Shown here: positions 23,865 to 32,633 of the stretch, piece after piece
Layout of the letters: each line of letters opens with the position of its first letter
How positions within the stretch are numbered: the stretch's first letter is position 1
The notes under the pieces: model-generated
Databases searched by the model: none
What the model saw: only the letters and a program-made list of their open reading frames with translations
What the model was told of the DNA's origin: nothing
Made by a program: the position numbers and the translations under genes
DNA from: Streptomyces sp. NRRL S-337
GTDB taxonomy: Bacteria > Actinomycetota > Actinomycetes > Streptomycetales > Streptomycetaceae
Reading direction: 5' to 3'
Assembly (NCBI RefSeq): GCF_000720175.1
Contig: NZ_JOIX01000021.1
Span: 1-64,000 of the forward strand
DNA length: 64,000 nt

Positions 23865-24674
23865 GTGACAGGCTCGGAAGCATCCCCTTCGTTCCGGCTC
23901 GCCTACGTCCCGGGAGTGACCCCCACGAAGTGGGTGCGGATCTGGAACGAGCGGCTGCCCGACATCCCCCTCACCCTCGTGCAGGTGCCCGCCGCCGACG
24001 CCTTCGAGGTGCTGCGGAGCGGCGAGGCCGACGCGGGTTTCGTGCGTCTGCCGGTCGACCGGACGGACCTGGCCGCGATCCCGCTCTACACCGAGACGAC
24101 GGTGGTCGTGATTCCCAAGGACCACCTCGTGGCGGCGGTCGACGAGGTCAGCGCCGAGGACCTCGCCGACGAGATCCTGTTGCACCCCCTCGACGACACC
24201 CTCGACTGGGAGCGTCCGCCGGGACTGCCCGCGTTCGAGCGGCCCGCCACCACGGCGGACGCCATCGAGCTGGTGGCGGCAGGGGTGGGCCTCCTCGTCG
24301 TCCCGCAGTCCCTCGCCCGGCTGCACCACCGCAAGGACCTCACCTACCGGCCGGTATCGGACACCCCCGCCTCGCGGGTAGCGCTGTCCTGGCCGCAGGA
24401 GGCCACGACCGACATGGTCGAGGACTTCATCGGGATCGTTCGCGGGCGCACGGTCAACAGCTCCCGCGGCCGTCGCCCGGCCGCCGCCCCCGAACAGTCG
24501 CCGAAGGCCAAGCGTGCCGAATCGGGCGGCGCCCGGCGCAAGCCCGCCGCCGGTGCGGCGGCCGGCAAGGCGGGCGGCAAGCCGGCCGGGGCCGGGCGCC
24601 GGGGCACCGGAGGCCCGCAGGGCGGCAAGAGCGCCAGAAGCGGCAGGAGCGGCAAACCGCGCCGCCGCTCCTAG
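23865..24674 (+). CDS. LysR-type effector-binding domain protein without HTH, with basic tail
   Basis: A 269-aa protein. Residues 8-200 are a LysR-type substrate-binding fold (RLAYVPGVTPTKWVRIW, GEADAGFVRLP, TTVVVIPKDH, GVGLLVVPQSLA). The LysR N-terminal winged helix is missing. Instead the last 70 residues are rich in Lys, Arg, Ala, Gly and Pro, resembling histone- or HupS-like DNA-binding tails. GTG 23865 follows TACCCT by 6 nt (leaderless type). It might sense a ligand and bind DNA through the tail or through its divergent DUF5997 neighbour; both are inference. Confidence 0.82.
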   Translation: MTGSEASPSFRLAYVPGVTPTKWVRIWNERLPDIPLTLVQVPAADAFEVLRSGEADAGFVRLPVDRTDLAAIPLYTETTVVVIPKDHLVAAVDEVSAEDLADEILLHPLDDTLDWERPPGLPAFERPATTADAIELVAAGVGLLVVPQSLARLHHRKDLTYRPVSDTPASRVALSWPQEATTDMVEDFIGIVRGRTVNSSRGRRPAAAPEQSPKAKRAESGGARRKPAAGAAAGKAGGKPAGAGRRGTGGPQGGKSARSGRSGKPRRRS

Positions 24675-24870
24675 CGAGCCCCGCACCTCCCCCGTACGCG
24701 GCCGCCGGGGCCCCGGCGACCCGGCTGGCCCCGCCGGGCTGGCGCGCGCCGTGGTCCGCCCGGAAGCTGGGCTGGTCAGCGGTTCACCGCGCGCCGGCTG
24801 CAGCAGGAGGACCTGTGCCTCCGCGGGACGTGCGCCTCGGTCGGAAAGTGCCCCGGGAAGGTGTTCTCCC

Positions 24871-26442
24871 ATGGCGGAGCGATCGCCCCTCATCTATCTG
24901 CGTGGGTACGCCGGCCCGCCCAGCGGGGTGGACAAGCAGGTCGACGACCCGTTCTACGGGCTCAACAGCGGCGCCACCCACATCCGCGTGGACGGGGACG
25001 GTGCGCCGCGCTTCTACCAGTTCGAGGGGCCGCTGCTGCGGCTGATGATCGACGAGGACTACGAGCTCCTGGTGCGCGGCGATCAGCATGCGTATCTCGA
25101 AACACAGGACGACGGCACGGTCCCGGCCGAGTCCGTCTGGGTGTTCCGCTTCTACGACTATGCCGCCTCCACCTTCGGCACGTCCGTGACGGCGACCCCG
25201 GAGGAATTCGATCTGGAGAAGGCGGCGGAGCGGCTGTACGACTTCGTGCAACTCGTCCGCCGGAAGACCGGCGCCGCCAAGGTCCATCTGGTGGCCCATT
25301 CCATGGGCGGCCTGGTGGCCCGCTGCATGATCCAGAAGGTGTCCCACACCGCCGATCCGAATGCGGGCACACCGCGCGTTCCCGGTGCCGAGCTGGTGGA
25401 CAAATTCTTCACCTACGGCACTCCGCACGGGGGCATCTCCTTCGACGTCGGCGGGGGACTGGTCGACTGGGCGATGGAGACGTTCGGGCCGAACGGGTCG
25501 GCGATGTTCGCCCCGGACCGGATGTACACCTATCTCACGCCCGGGGCGTCCGACGGCGAGGAACCGCCCACCGGCTGGCAGCCGCACGACATCCCGGAAT
25601 CCGCCTTCGACGTACAGCGGGTGTTTTGCCTCGTCGGTACCAATGCCGCCGATTACGGACTGGTGGAGAAGGCGGTCGGCCCGCGCAGCGACGGTCTGGT
25701 GCACATCGACAACGCCTATGTGCACCAGGCGCATCGGGCGTACGTCCACCGCTCCCATTCGGGACGCTACGGACTGGTCAACTCCGAAGAGGGCTACCAG
25801 AATCTGCGCCGTTTCCTCTTCGGGAAGTACCAGGTCCGGGTCGATCTGTGCCAGCTCGACCTGCGCCGGCGCCCCGGTGATGCGGAGACGGTCTGGCAGG
25901 CGGAGGCGCGGCTGTCGGTGCGCGGCCTGCCGGTGGTACTGCACGAGCAGAGCGCGGCGCATTACTGCCCGATTCAACTGAATCAGGAAGCCGCCCAGCA
26001 CGCCGATGCGGACGGCCGGGTCGCCCCGGTCCCGCTGGCCACCGCATTCCTCCTCGACCCGGAGCGCGCCCGGGCGCGCAGCCGGGAACAGTCACCGAAC
26101 CGCGCGCGCTACACGTTGGCGCTGCGGGTGTTCCACCTCGTCGAAAGGAGCGGCCGGTTCTTCTGGGAGGACCACCTGGAGCAGGTGGCCGACTGGGAGG
26201 ACACGCTCATCGTGGACGTCGGCCACCCTGATCAGGCACCGGACAACGGACTCCACGTCTGGGCCGGGTGGAATTCAGAGGTCGCGGGTGAGGTCGATCG
26301 GGTCGACCCGATCAAGCGGGACCCGTGTTCCCTGACCGCCGAGGACGGAGAATTGCACACCGACATCCCGCTGCCCGGTCCGGCCCTTCCTCTGCTCGGC
26401 TCCGAGTCCTGTCTCCGTCTCACCGTCAGCCGTGTCAGGTGA
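24871..26442 (+). CDS. Alpha/beta-hydrolase (lipase-like) with C-terminal extension
   Basis: A 523-aa protein. The N-terminal 310 residues are an alpha/beta-hydrolase related to LCAT/PGAP1-type lipases with the nucleophile elbow VAHSMGGLVAR (Ser144), an FTYGTPHGG strand typical of lipases and a late DGLVHIDNAYV segment. The remaining 200 residues are a beta-rich domain I do not recognise. There is no signal peptide, so export would need another route. ATG 24871 was chosen for GGGAAGG upstream; a longer reading would add low-complexity sequence. Its end overlaps the convergent GH25 gene by 8 bp. Confidence 0.8.
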   Translation: MAERSPLIYLRGYAGPPSGVDKQVDDPFYGLNSGATHIRVDGDGAPRFYQFEGPLLRLMIDEDYELLVRGDQHAYLETQDDGTVPAESVWVFRFYDYAASTFGTSVTATPEEFDLEKAAERLYDFVQLVRRKTGAAKVHLVAHSMGGLVARCMIQKVSHTADPNAGTPRVPGAELVDKFFTYGTPHGGISFDVGGGLVDWAMETFGPNGSAMFAPDRMYTYLTPGASDGEEPPTGWQPHDIPESAFDVQRVFCLVGTNAADYGLVEKAVGPRSDGLVHIDNAYVHQAHRAYVHRSHSGRYGLVNSEEGYQNLRRFLFGKYQVRVDLCQLDLRRRPGDAETVWQAEARLSVRGLPVVLHEQSAAHYCPIQLNQEAAQHADADGRVAPVPLATAFLLDPERARARSREQSPNRARYTLALRVFHLVERSGRFFWEDHLEQVADWEDTLIVDVGHPDQAPDNGLHVWAGWNSEVAGEVDRVDPIKRDPCSLTAEDGELHTDIPLPGPALPLLGSESCLRLTVSRVR

Positions 26443-26998
26443 GGTGCACGAGGGACGAGGACCACTGCTCGAGCGCCGCCTTGTCCTTGAAGTTCCCCAC
26501 GTTCGTGTCGATCGGGTGATCGGTGAATTGGTGGAAGACCCACGGAGCCCGGATGTCGGGGTCACCGGGCCGGCCGTTGTACTGGGCGATCCACAGGCCG
26601 TCACCGGCGAACGAGGACTCATCACGGTGCAGCCAGAAATCCCGGTTGCAGTAGAGGATCACCTTGTGGCCGACGGCGCGCTGCCGGGCCTCCTTGAGCC
26701 AGCTGTCCTTCCAGGCACTTGAGAGGCGCGGATCCTCCCAGTCGAGGACCAGGATGTCCCCCGCCGCGAGGTCGATTTTGGAGAGGAAGAAATCGACCTG
26801 GTCCGAGACGGGGCCGGGGCGGCCGAAATGGTAGAACCCGGTCACCAGCCCGGCGTCGCGGGCGGTCTTCCGCTGGGCGACCCAGTTCTTGTTGGTGAAG
26901 CTGGTCCCTTCGGTGATTTTGATGAACACGAAGTCGGAGCCGGCGGTCCGGTACTTCTCCGGCTGGAATGCCGAGACATCGATTCCCTTGATGGTCAT
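26435..26998 (-). CDS. Glycoside hydrolase family 25 lysozyme
   Basis: A 187-aa GH25 muramidase domain that cleaves the N-acetylmuramyl-beta-1,4-GlcNAc bond of peptidoglycan. Visible features are GIDVSAFQ at the N-terminus (Asp7), the catalytic VLDWED strand (Asp86, Glu88) and an LYCNRDFW strand. There is no signal peptide or cell-wall-binding domain, unusual for a secreted lysozyme. ATG 26998 has CAGGGA upstream. It converges on the lipase gene with an 8-bp overlap, and the next gene upstream runs in the same direction. Confidence 0.9.
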   Translation of the reverse strand: MTIKGIDVSAFQPEKYRTAGSDFVFIKITEGTSFTNKNWVAQRKTARDAGLVTGFYHFGRPGPVSDQVDFFLSKIDLAAGDILVLDWEDPRLSSAWKDSWLKEARQRAVGHKVILYCNRDFWLHRDESSFAGDGLWIAQYNGRPGDPDIRAPWVFHQFTDHPIDTNVGNFKDKAALEQWSSSLVHLT

Positions 26999-27100
26999 GA
27001 TCGGTTCCCTGTGAGGGCCCATGGCGAGGGGCGCATGGTGACGGGCATGGGGGCGTGCGCGGGCGGCCGGGGCGGTGGCCGGGTGCCGGTCGTGGGACCG

Positions 27101-27916
27101 TCAGCTCGTCTGCCGGCGGAACGCCTGCCGCGCCAGGGCGTCGTCGGGGGGAAGGACGGCGCCCTTCCACTCCTCGGCCCGCGCTTCGGGCTCCGCGCCC
27201 GCGGCGGAACGGGGTGCGGCGGCCGCGGGCGGAGTGACCAGGCACTCCGCGTAGGACGAGCTGGGATGGGCGGCGAGGACGCGTACCCTGCCGTCGCCGG
27301 AGCCGCGCGGCGCGACCGGCACGACCGCCACCGGGAAACCCTTCTCATCGGTGACGAACAGCTCGAAGTCGTCATGGCGGAAGTGGTCGATGTCCACGAT
27401 CGGCTTCGGGTAATGGTGGTATCCGGCCGCTTTCGGAAGCACCCCGGAATGGGTACCGGCGGGCAGCGGCACCGAGGCGTTGAATATCGAGTCCGTCCAC
27501 TCGGCCACCTGGTCGGCGTTCTTTATGACGGTGGTCAGGAGCCGTTCGCCGTCGTCGTAGCCGAAGCTCGCATAACCGGGCAGGGTGTCCGGGAACGCGC
27601 CGACCACCCGGGCCGCGCACTGGCGTACGCGGTCCACCTTCGCGGGATCCGCGCAGAATTGCGCCGACCACTCGATGCCGAGCGGGAGGAACAGGCAGAT
27701 CCAGCCGTCGTTGTCCTTGACCCAGACTCCGCCGCCGTGGTGGTCCTGGTACGGGCCGGGGGCGAACGTCCAGTCGTCCGTCGTGCCGACGAGCTCACGC
27801 ATCAGCTTGCGGCTGGCTATGTACTGTGCACTATCGCTGCGGGGCGGGTGGTCGGCGATGGATATGGTCCAGGGGAAGTCTTCGTGTTCCGGGTGTGACC
27901 GTGCCGGGCTGTTCAT
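27101..27916 (-). CDS. Hypothetical protein
   Basis: Not recognised with certainty. A 271-aa soluble protein with no signal peptide. The N-terminus has the pattern FPWTISIADHPPRSDS, then SRKLMRELVGT. The middle has alternating aromatic strands (GVWVKDNDGWICLFLPLGIEWSA), and the last 45 residues are Ala/Pro-rich and disordered. RBS AAGGAG precedes the ATG by 6 nt. It lies 102 nt upstream of the GH25 gene on the same strand and could be co-transcribed with it. Confidence 0.75.
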   Translation of the reverse strand: MNSPARSHPEHEDFPWTISIADHPPRSDSAQYIASRKLMRELVGTTDDWTFAPGPYQDHHGGGVWVKDNDGWICLFLPLGIEWSAQFCADPAKVDRVRQCAARVVGAFPDTLPGYASFGYDDGERLLTTVIKNADQVAEWTDSIFNASVPLPAGTHSGVLPKAAGYHHYPKPIVDIDHFRHDDFELFVTDEKGFPVAVVPVAPRGSGDGRVRVLAAHPSSSYAECLVTPPAAAAPRSAAGAEPEARAEEWKGAVLPPDDALARQAFRRQTS

Positions 27917-28312
27917 GACGATCTCCTTGTCGAAAACCCGATACCTGGGGCTTCAACAACACCCGGAAGCACCTCGGTCCCGCTCCGTGGACCGGCTCAG
28001 CTCACTTCGACGAGGCGAAAGTTGAAGCCGCGAGCGCCTCGAACTCCTCGATCCGGCGATGCTTCTGACATTCCCTGCTCTACGGGCGATGCTACCCCTG
28101 GCCCGGAGCCGGTGCGCGGGGTAGCGACCCTGCGCAGAGTCCGTAGTGGCCGGCGCAGTCGGTGCCGTTGATGCACGTGGCGTAGTTGCTGTGGTTACCG
28201 GGCGGGAACCTCAGAAGAAGCGCAATTATTGCCCGCAGGCGTTGCTGCGCTGATCAACCGCTGTCAGGGTTTCCGCAATCTCAACCCTCGTCAAGAGATC
28301 CCCGGAGGCGTC
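27917..28312. other. Intergenic region between divergent genes
   Basis: About 400 nt holding the divergent promoters of the leftward hypothetical gene and the rightward gamma-glutamyltransferase. It also holds a minus-strand reading frame (28092-28199) with three cysteines but no start codon (see findings). No complete gene is seen. Confidence 0.6.
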
Positions 28313-30208
28313 TTGCCTGTCCGTCGTCGTGTCGTGGTCGCTGCCGCATCCGTTGTCGCGGTCACCGTTCCCCTCGTCTTCTCCCTCAGCGCAGGTGCCC
28401 AGCCGGGCACCGGGTCCGCGCCCCGTGCCGCGTTGGCCGGGTCGGAAACCGGACTCAAGCCGCCCGCCAAGGAGTCCGTCGCCACCGGCAGTGGCGGCGC
28501 CGTCTCCAGCGTCAACCCCTACGCGTCCCGGGCCGGCATCGAAGTGCTGCGGCACGGCGGCAATGCCGCCGACGCCGCGGTCGCCACCGCCGCGGCCCTG
28601 GGCGTCGTCGAGCCGTACTCGGCGGGCATCGGGGGCGGCGGCTACTTCACGTACTACAACGCCCGTACCGGCAAGGTCAGCACCATCGACGGCCGGGAGA
28701 CCGCGCCGGCCCGGATGAAGTCGGACGCCTTCGTCGATCCCTCGACGGGCAAGCCGATTCCGTTCCCCGAAGCCGTCAACTCCGGTCTGTCCGTGGGAGT
28801 TCCGGGTACGCCGGCGACCTGGCGGAAGGCACTGCGCGACTGGGGAACGCTCTCCCCGGCCAAGGCCCTGCGGCCCGCGACGCGGATCGCCGAGGACGGT
28901 TTCGTCGTCAACGAGGAATTCCGCGCCCAGACCGAGATGAACGAGGAGCGCTTCCGGAACATCTCCTCCACCGCGAAGCTCTTCCTGCCGCACGGCAAAC
29001 TCCCGGTCGTCGGTTCCCGCTTCCGCAACCCGGACCTCGCCCGTACGTACCGGCAACTCGCCCGCGAGGGCATGGACGCGCTCTACAAGGGCGCGATCGG
29101 CCGCGATGTCGTCCGGACCGTCCAGCACCCGCCGGTGGCCCCGGGTGCCGACGCGAAGATCCGCCCCGGTCTGATGGCGGCCGGTGACCTCGCGAAGTAC
29201 ACCGCACTGCGCCGCGAACCGACCCACACCACCTACCGCGGCCTCGACGTCTACTCCATGGCGCCCTCGTCGTCCGGCGGCACCACCGTCGGTGAGGCCC
29301 TCAACATCCTGGAGAACTTCCACCTCTCCGCGGCCGACCGGGTCCAGGCGCTCCACCACTACCTCGAAGCCAGCCGCATCGCCTTCGCCGACCGCAACCG
29401 GTGGGTGGGCGACCCGGCCTTCTCCGACGTGCCCACCAAGGAACTGATGGCGAAGAAGTTCGCCAGGGCACGCGCCTGCCTGATCAAGCCGACCAGCACC
29501 CTGACCAGCCCGGTCGCGCCCGCGGACCCGCGGCATCCGGGCAACGGCTGCAGCAAGGGATCCGGCAACCACGAGCCGTACGAAGGCCCTTCGACCACGC
29601 ACCTGGTGGCGTCCGACCGCTGGGGCAACGTGGTGTCGTACACCCTCACCATCGAGCAGACCGGCGGCTCCGCGATCACCGTCCCCGGACGCGGCTTCCT
29701 GCTCAACAACGAACTGACCGACTTCGACTTCACGCCGCTCGCCAAGGACGTGCCCGACCCCAACCTGCCCGGACCCGGCAAGCGGCCGCGCAGCAGCATG
29801 TCCCCGGTCATCGTCCTGAAGGACGGCAAGCCGCGCTACGCCGTCGGCTCGCCCGGAGGCGCCACGATCATCACGACCGTGCTGCAGACCCTGGTCAACC
29901 GGATCGACCTGGGGATGACCCTGCCCGAAGCGGTCGCCGCACCGCGGATCTCGCAGCGCAACCGCCCGGACACCGAGGCGGAGCCGGCGTTCCTCAAGTC
30001 CCCGGAGCGCGCGGCCCTGGAACGGCTCGGCCAGCACTTCGTCGAGGCCCCGAAGACGTTCACCCCGTCACCGGAGATCGGTGCGGTCGCCGCCCTGGAG
30101 TTCCTCCGCGACGGCCGGACCCAGGCGGTCGCCGAACCCAAGCGCCGGGGCGGTGGGTCCGCGATGGTGCTCCACACGACGGACGGTGCGGCGGGAGCCG
30201 CCCACTAG
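28313..30208 (+). CDS. ggt: Gamma-glutamyltransferase
   Basis: A 631-aa secreted gamma-glutamyltransferase, which hydrolyses glutathione and transfers gamma-glutamyl groups. It has an N-terminal signal peptide with an RRR start (about 1-30), the large-subunit motifs GGNAADAAVATAAAL and SAGIGGGGY, and the self-cleavage/nucleophile site at Thr428 in PSTTHLVASD, where the precursor splits into two subunits. The small subunit has the SSMSPVIVLKDG and GSPGGATIITTV motifs. TTG 28313 was chosen because GGAGG lies 4 nt upstream. A perfect 14-bp hairpin follows. Confidence 0.95.
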   Translation: MPVRRRVVVAAASVVAVTVPLVFSLSAGAQPGTGSAPRAALAGSETGLKPPAKESVATGSGGAVSSVNPYASRAGIEVLRHGGNAADAAVATAAALGVVEPYSAGIGGGGYFTYYNARTGKVSTIDGRETAPARMKSDAFVDPSTGKPIPFPEAVNSGLSVGVPGTPATWRKALRDWGTLSPAKALRPATRIAEDGFVVNEEFRAQTEMNEERFRNISSTAKLFLPHGKLPVVGSRFRNPDLARTYRQLAREGMDALYKGAIGRDVVRTVQHPPVAPGADAKIRPGLMAAGDLAKYTALRREPTHTTYRGLDVYSMAPSSSGGTTVGEALNILENFHLSAADRVQALHHYLEASRIAFADRNRWVGDPAFSDVPTKELMAKKFARARACLIKPTSTLTSPVAPADPRHPGNGCSKGSGNHEPYEGPSTTHLVASDRWGNVVSYTLTIEQTGGSAITVPGRGFLLNNELTDFDFTPLAKDVPDPNLPGPGKRPRSSMSPVIVLKDGKPRYAVGSPGGATIITTVLQTLVNRIDLGMTLPEAVAAPRISQRNRPDTEAEPAFLKSPERAALERLGQHFVEAPKTFTPSPEIGAVAALEFLRDGRTQAVAEPKRRGGGSAMVLHTTDGAAGAAH

Positions 30209-30231
30209 GACCGGACCGTCCTTCTCGCTCC

Positions 30232-30267
30232 CTCGGGCCCGCGGCGTTCGCCAGCCGCGGGCCCGAG
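30232..30267 (+). terminator. Strong hairpin after ggt
   Basis: Perfect 14-bp arms CTCGGGCCCGCGGC and GCCGCGGGCCCGAG flank an 8-nt loop, 23 nt past the ggt stop codon. Confidence 0.8.
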
Positions 30268-30454
30268 TGCCGTGCGCCTCCGATCGGTTGAGCGTACGCA
30301 GCGCCGCCGGATCGTAGGCCGCCAGCTCGCCGAACCGGCCTTCCGGCATCTTCGCCGCCCACGGTGGGTCTCGCAGCAGCGCACGGCCGGTCGGCCCGGT
30401 TGGCATACTTGCCCGTCGGCGCGACGTGTTGATTCCCGCAGACGAGGAGCAGTC

Positions 30455-31018
30455 ATGGCCGACCAGCCCACCGCCGAGAAGACCACCTTCCGGACGGTCT
30501 TCGAAGTGGGCCCCGACGCCCTGGCGCAGACACAGCGCATCGCCGACACCTTCCAGCGCGCGCTCGCCGGACGGCCGGCCGAGGGTCACGACTTCGGCGC
30601 CATCAGCCGCGCGGCGGGGGCGCTCCCCGACTGCGCGACGGTCAAGATCATCCCTGGCTGGGGACTCCAGGAGACCGCGCCGATCGGGGTCATGGTGCTC
30701 TCCCTCAGGGAGACCGTTCGCCAGGCGCTGGGGCAGTCCTTCGCTAACCCGGCCTTCTGGGAAAAGGCCGAGGCGGCGCTCGCCGACGCGTTCGTCGGCG
30801 GGGAGGTCGCCGACGGCGCCGGCTACTCCCGCAACCTGCTGTTTGCGCTCCAGGACGAGGAGACCGAGGGCTTTGTGCACGCCGTCGCCTTCTGCGCCGA
30901 CGTGACCCTCACCCTGGACGCCGCGCAGGCCCGCCCGCTGACCCTCGACGACATCGCGCGCTTCACCATCCGGCTGAACGCCCTCGGGGTGCGCCAGGCG
31001 CTCCAGCCCCTCGGCTGA
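30455..31018 (+). CDS. Hypothetical protein
   Basis: Not recognised. A 187-aa soluble protein with alpha/beta character: an N-terminal helix (VGPDALAQTQRIADTFQRAL), strands ATVKIIPGW and APIGVMVLSL, an aromatic NPAFWEKAEAAL helix, and a HAVAFCADVTLTLD strand near the end. There is no signal peptide or membrane segment. ATG 30455 is preceded by GAGGAG at 30444-30449. It stands alone between ggt and the convergent cyanase gene. Confidence 0.72.
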   Translation: MADQPTAEKTTFRTVFEVGPDALAQTQRIADTFQRALAGRPAEGHDFGAISRAAGALPDCATVKIIPGWGLQETAPIGVMVLSLRETVRQALGQSFANPAFWEKAEAALADAFVGGEVADGAGYSRNLLFALQDEETEGFVHAVAFCADVTLTLDAAQARPLTLDDIARFTIRLNALGVRQALQPLG

Positions 31019-31133
31019 CCCCGTCGGCCACCCGACCCCACGGGGGCCGGGGCGTGGCACCGCGCCGCGCCCCGGTTCCCCGGGGACCGGCCACGATCCC
31101 GTCCGGTACGCGACGGGAGGTGCCATCGGCCGG

Positions 31134-31604
31134 TCAGAAGGGCTTGGTGGGCAAATACTTGCCGTCGAGGGTGATGACGGCACGCTCGCCGCCCTCGGGG
31201 TCGGCGACCTTCTTCACCTCCAGCCTGAAGTTGATCGCGGAGATGATGCCGTCGCCGAACTGCTCGTGGATCAGGGCCTTGAGGGTGGTCCCGTAGACCT
31301 GGAGCATCTCGTAGAAGCGGTAGATCGTCGGGTCGGTGGGGATGCCGCCCTCGATCGAGCCGCGGGTCGGGACGGTCTGCAGCAGCCGTACCGCGTCCTC
31401 GTCCAGCCCCAGCAGGTCGGCGACGGCCCGCGCGGACTCCGCGGGCAGCGCGTGCTGGCCGAGGACGGCGGCGGTCACGAAGGCGACCGACAGGCCGGCG
31501 GCGTCCGCGAGCTGCTGCCAGGACAGATCACGACGGGTCTTGGCCTCGGCGGCGGCGATTGCGAGCTGCTGACGGGCGGTGGGATCGAACTGGGCGTGCA
31601 CCAT
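31134..31604 (-). CDS. cynS: Cyanate hydratase (cyanase)
   Basis: A 156-aa cyanase, which converts cyanate and bicarbonate to ammonia and CO2. The N-terminal half is an HTH-like helical domain ([22 protein letters not shown]). The C-terminal half carries the active site with Arg96 and Glu99 (IYRFYEML) and Ser122 (GIISAINF), at exactly the E. coli positions. It lies 97 nt after the carbonic anhydrase gene on the same strand, the usual pairing because cyanase uses bicarbonate. Confidence 0.96.
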   Translation of the reverse strand: MVHAQFDPTARQQLAIAAAEAKTRRDLSWQQLADAAGLSVAFVTAAVLGQHALPAESARAVADLLGLDEDAVRLLQTVPTRGSIEGGIPTDPTIYRFYEMLQVYGTTLKALIHEQFGDGIISAINFRLEVKKVADPEGGERAVITLDGKYLPTKPF

Positions 31605-31701
31605 GAGAGGGCTTTTCCTTTCGGGAGGGGGCCGTTCACCGGGGGAGTGTTCGGCGGGTGAGGGGACGGCGGGGGAGAGGGCCGCCGAGGGGTGTGGTCG
31701 T

Positions 31702-32448
31702 TCAGGCGGGGTGTGGCTCCGGCCGGGCCCCGGGGGGTGTGCCGTCGCCGAGGTCGTCGACCGCCCCGGTGGCGATGTCGAAGACCCAGCCGTGCAGCCG
31801 GACCGCGTCAGCGGCCAGGGCGCGGGCCACGGAGGGATGGGTGGCGAGGTTCGTCAGCTGCGCCGCGACGTTCGCCCGTACCAGCGCGGCCACCCGGTCC
31901 TGGCCGGCGGCGCGGTCGGCGGCCGCGGTGCGGGCCTGCGCGGCATCCGCATGCCGTAGCCAGCCGGCGACCGCCGGTGCGCCCCTCAGGTCGTGGCCTT
32001 CGACGAGGGCGGTCATCGCCCCGCAGCCGGAGTGCCCGCAGACGACGATGTCCGCCACGCCCAGCACGGCGACCGCGTACTCGATGCTCGCCGCGATCCC
32101 GTCGGTGCCCGGCGCGTAGGCCGGGACCAGGTTGCCGGCCGTGCGGATGACGAACAGCTCGCCGGGGTCCGTCTGGGTGACCAGCTCAGGCACGACGCGG
32201 GCATCGGAGCAGCCGATGAACAGCGTGCCCGGCTGATGGCTGGTGGCCAGCCGGGCGAAGAGACCGGCCTTGGCGGGGAGCACCTCCCGCTGGAAGCGCG
32301 CGATGCCCTCGGTGAGATGACGCGGGTGGTCACCGAGGTGGTCCGCGTGGTGCGTACGGCCTGACCGCCCTGGCTGACCGGGCGGGTGCGCGGCGTCGGA
32401 AGGTCGCACTCGCTGTCTCCCTTCTCTCTGGATCGTCTGCCGGGTCAC
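31702..32448 (-). CDS. cynT: Beta-carbonic anhydrase of the cyanate cluster
   Basis: A 248-aa beta-class carbonic anhydrase that regenerates bicarbonate from CO2. Zinc ligands are Cys80 (GCSDAR, with the Asp82-Arg84 dyad), His139 and Cys142 (CGHSGCG). The first 40 residues are proline/histidine-rich and not conserved, so the true start may be later. GTG 32448 has AAGGACG upstream and was kept. It precedes cynS and is divergent from the LysR gene, as in cynR-cynTS clusters. Confidence 0.93.
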   Translation of the reverse strand: MTRQTIQREGRQRVRPSDAAHPPGQPGRSGRTHHADHLGDHPRHLTEGIARFQREVLPAKAGLFARLATSHQPGTLFIGCSDARVVPELVTQTDPGELFVIRTAGNLVPAYAPGTDGIAASIEYAVAVLGVADIVVCGHSGCGAMTALVEGHDLRGAPAVAGWLRHADAAQARTAAADRAAGQDRVAALVRANVAAQLTNLATHPSVARALAADAVRLHGWVFDIATGAVDDLGDGTPPGARPEPHPA

Positions 32449-32569
32449 GGACCGTCCTTCTGGTGACCGTCGGTCGCCGGACGACCTTCACCCGGGACCG
32501 TCGGTCCGGCTCCATGACATTCCGCCGGAATCCGTCGCTCCGGCCCGACGACATTCACCCTCCCCGACC

Positions 32570-32633
32570 AGCATCTATAGCGTCCAATACCTACTACCGA
32601 TGACTTCTATCGTTGCCATCTATACTTGCCTCC
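32570..32633. promoter_or_regulatory. AT-rich divergent promoter region of the cyanate cluster
   Basis: An AT-rich stretch with repeated TCTATA/TCTATC motifs stands out from GC-rich flanks just upstream of the LysR gene. It is the likely binding site of the regulator; exact boxes were not resolved. Confidence 0.45.
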
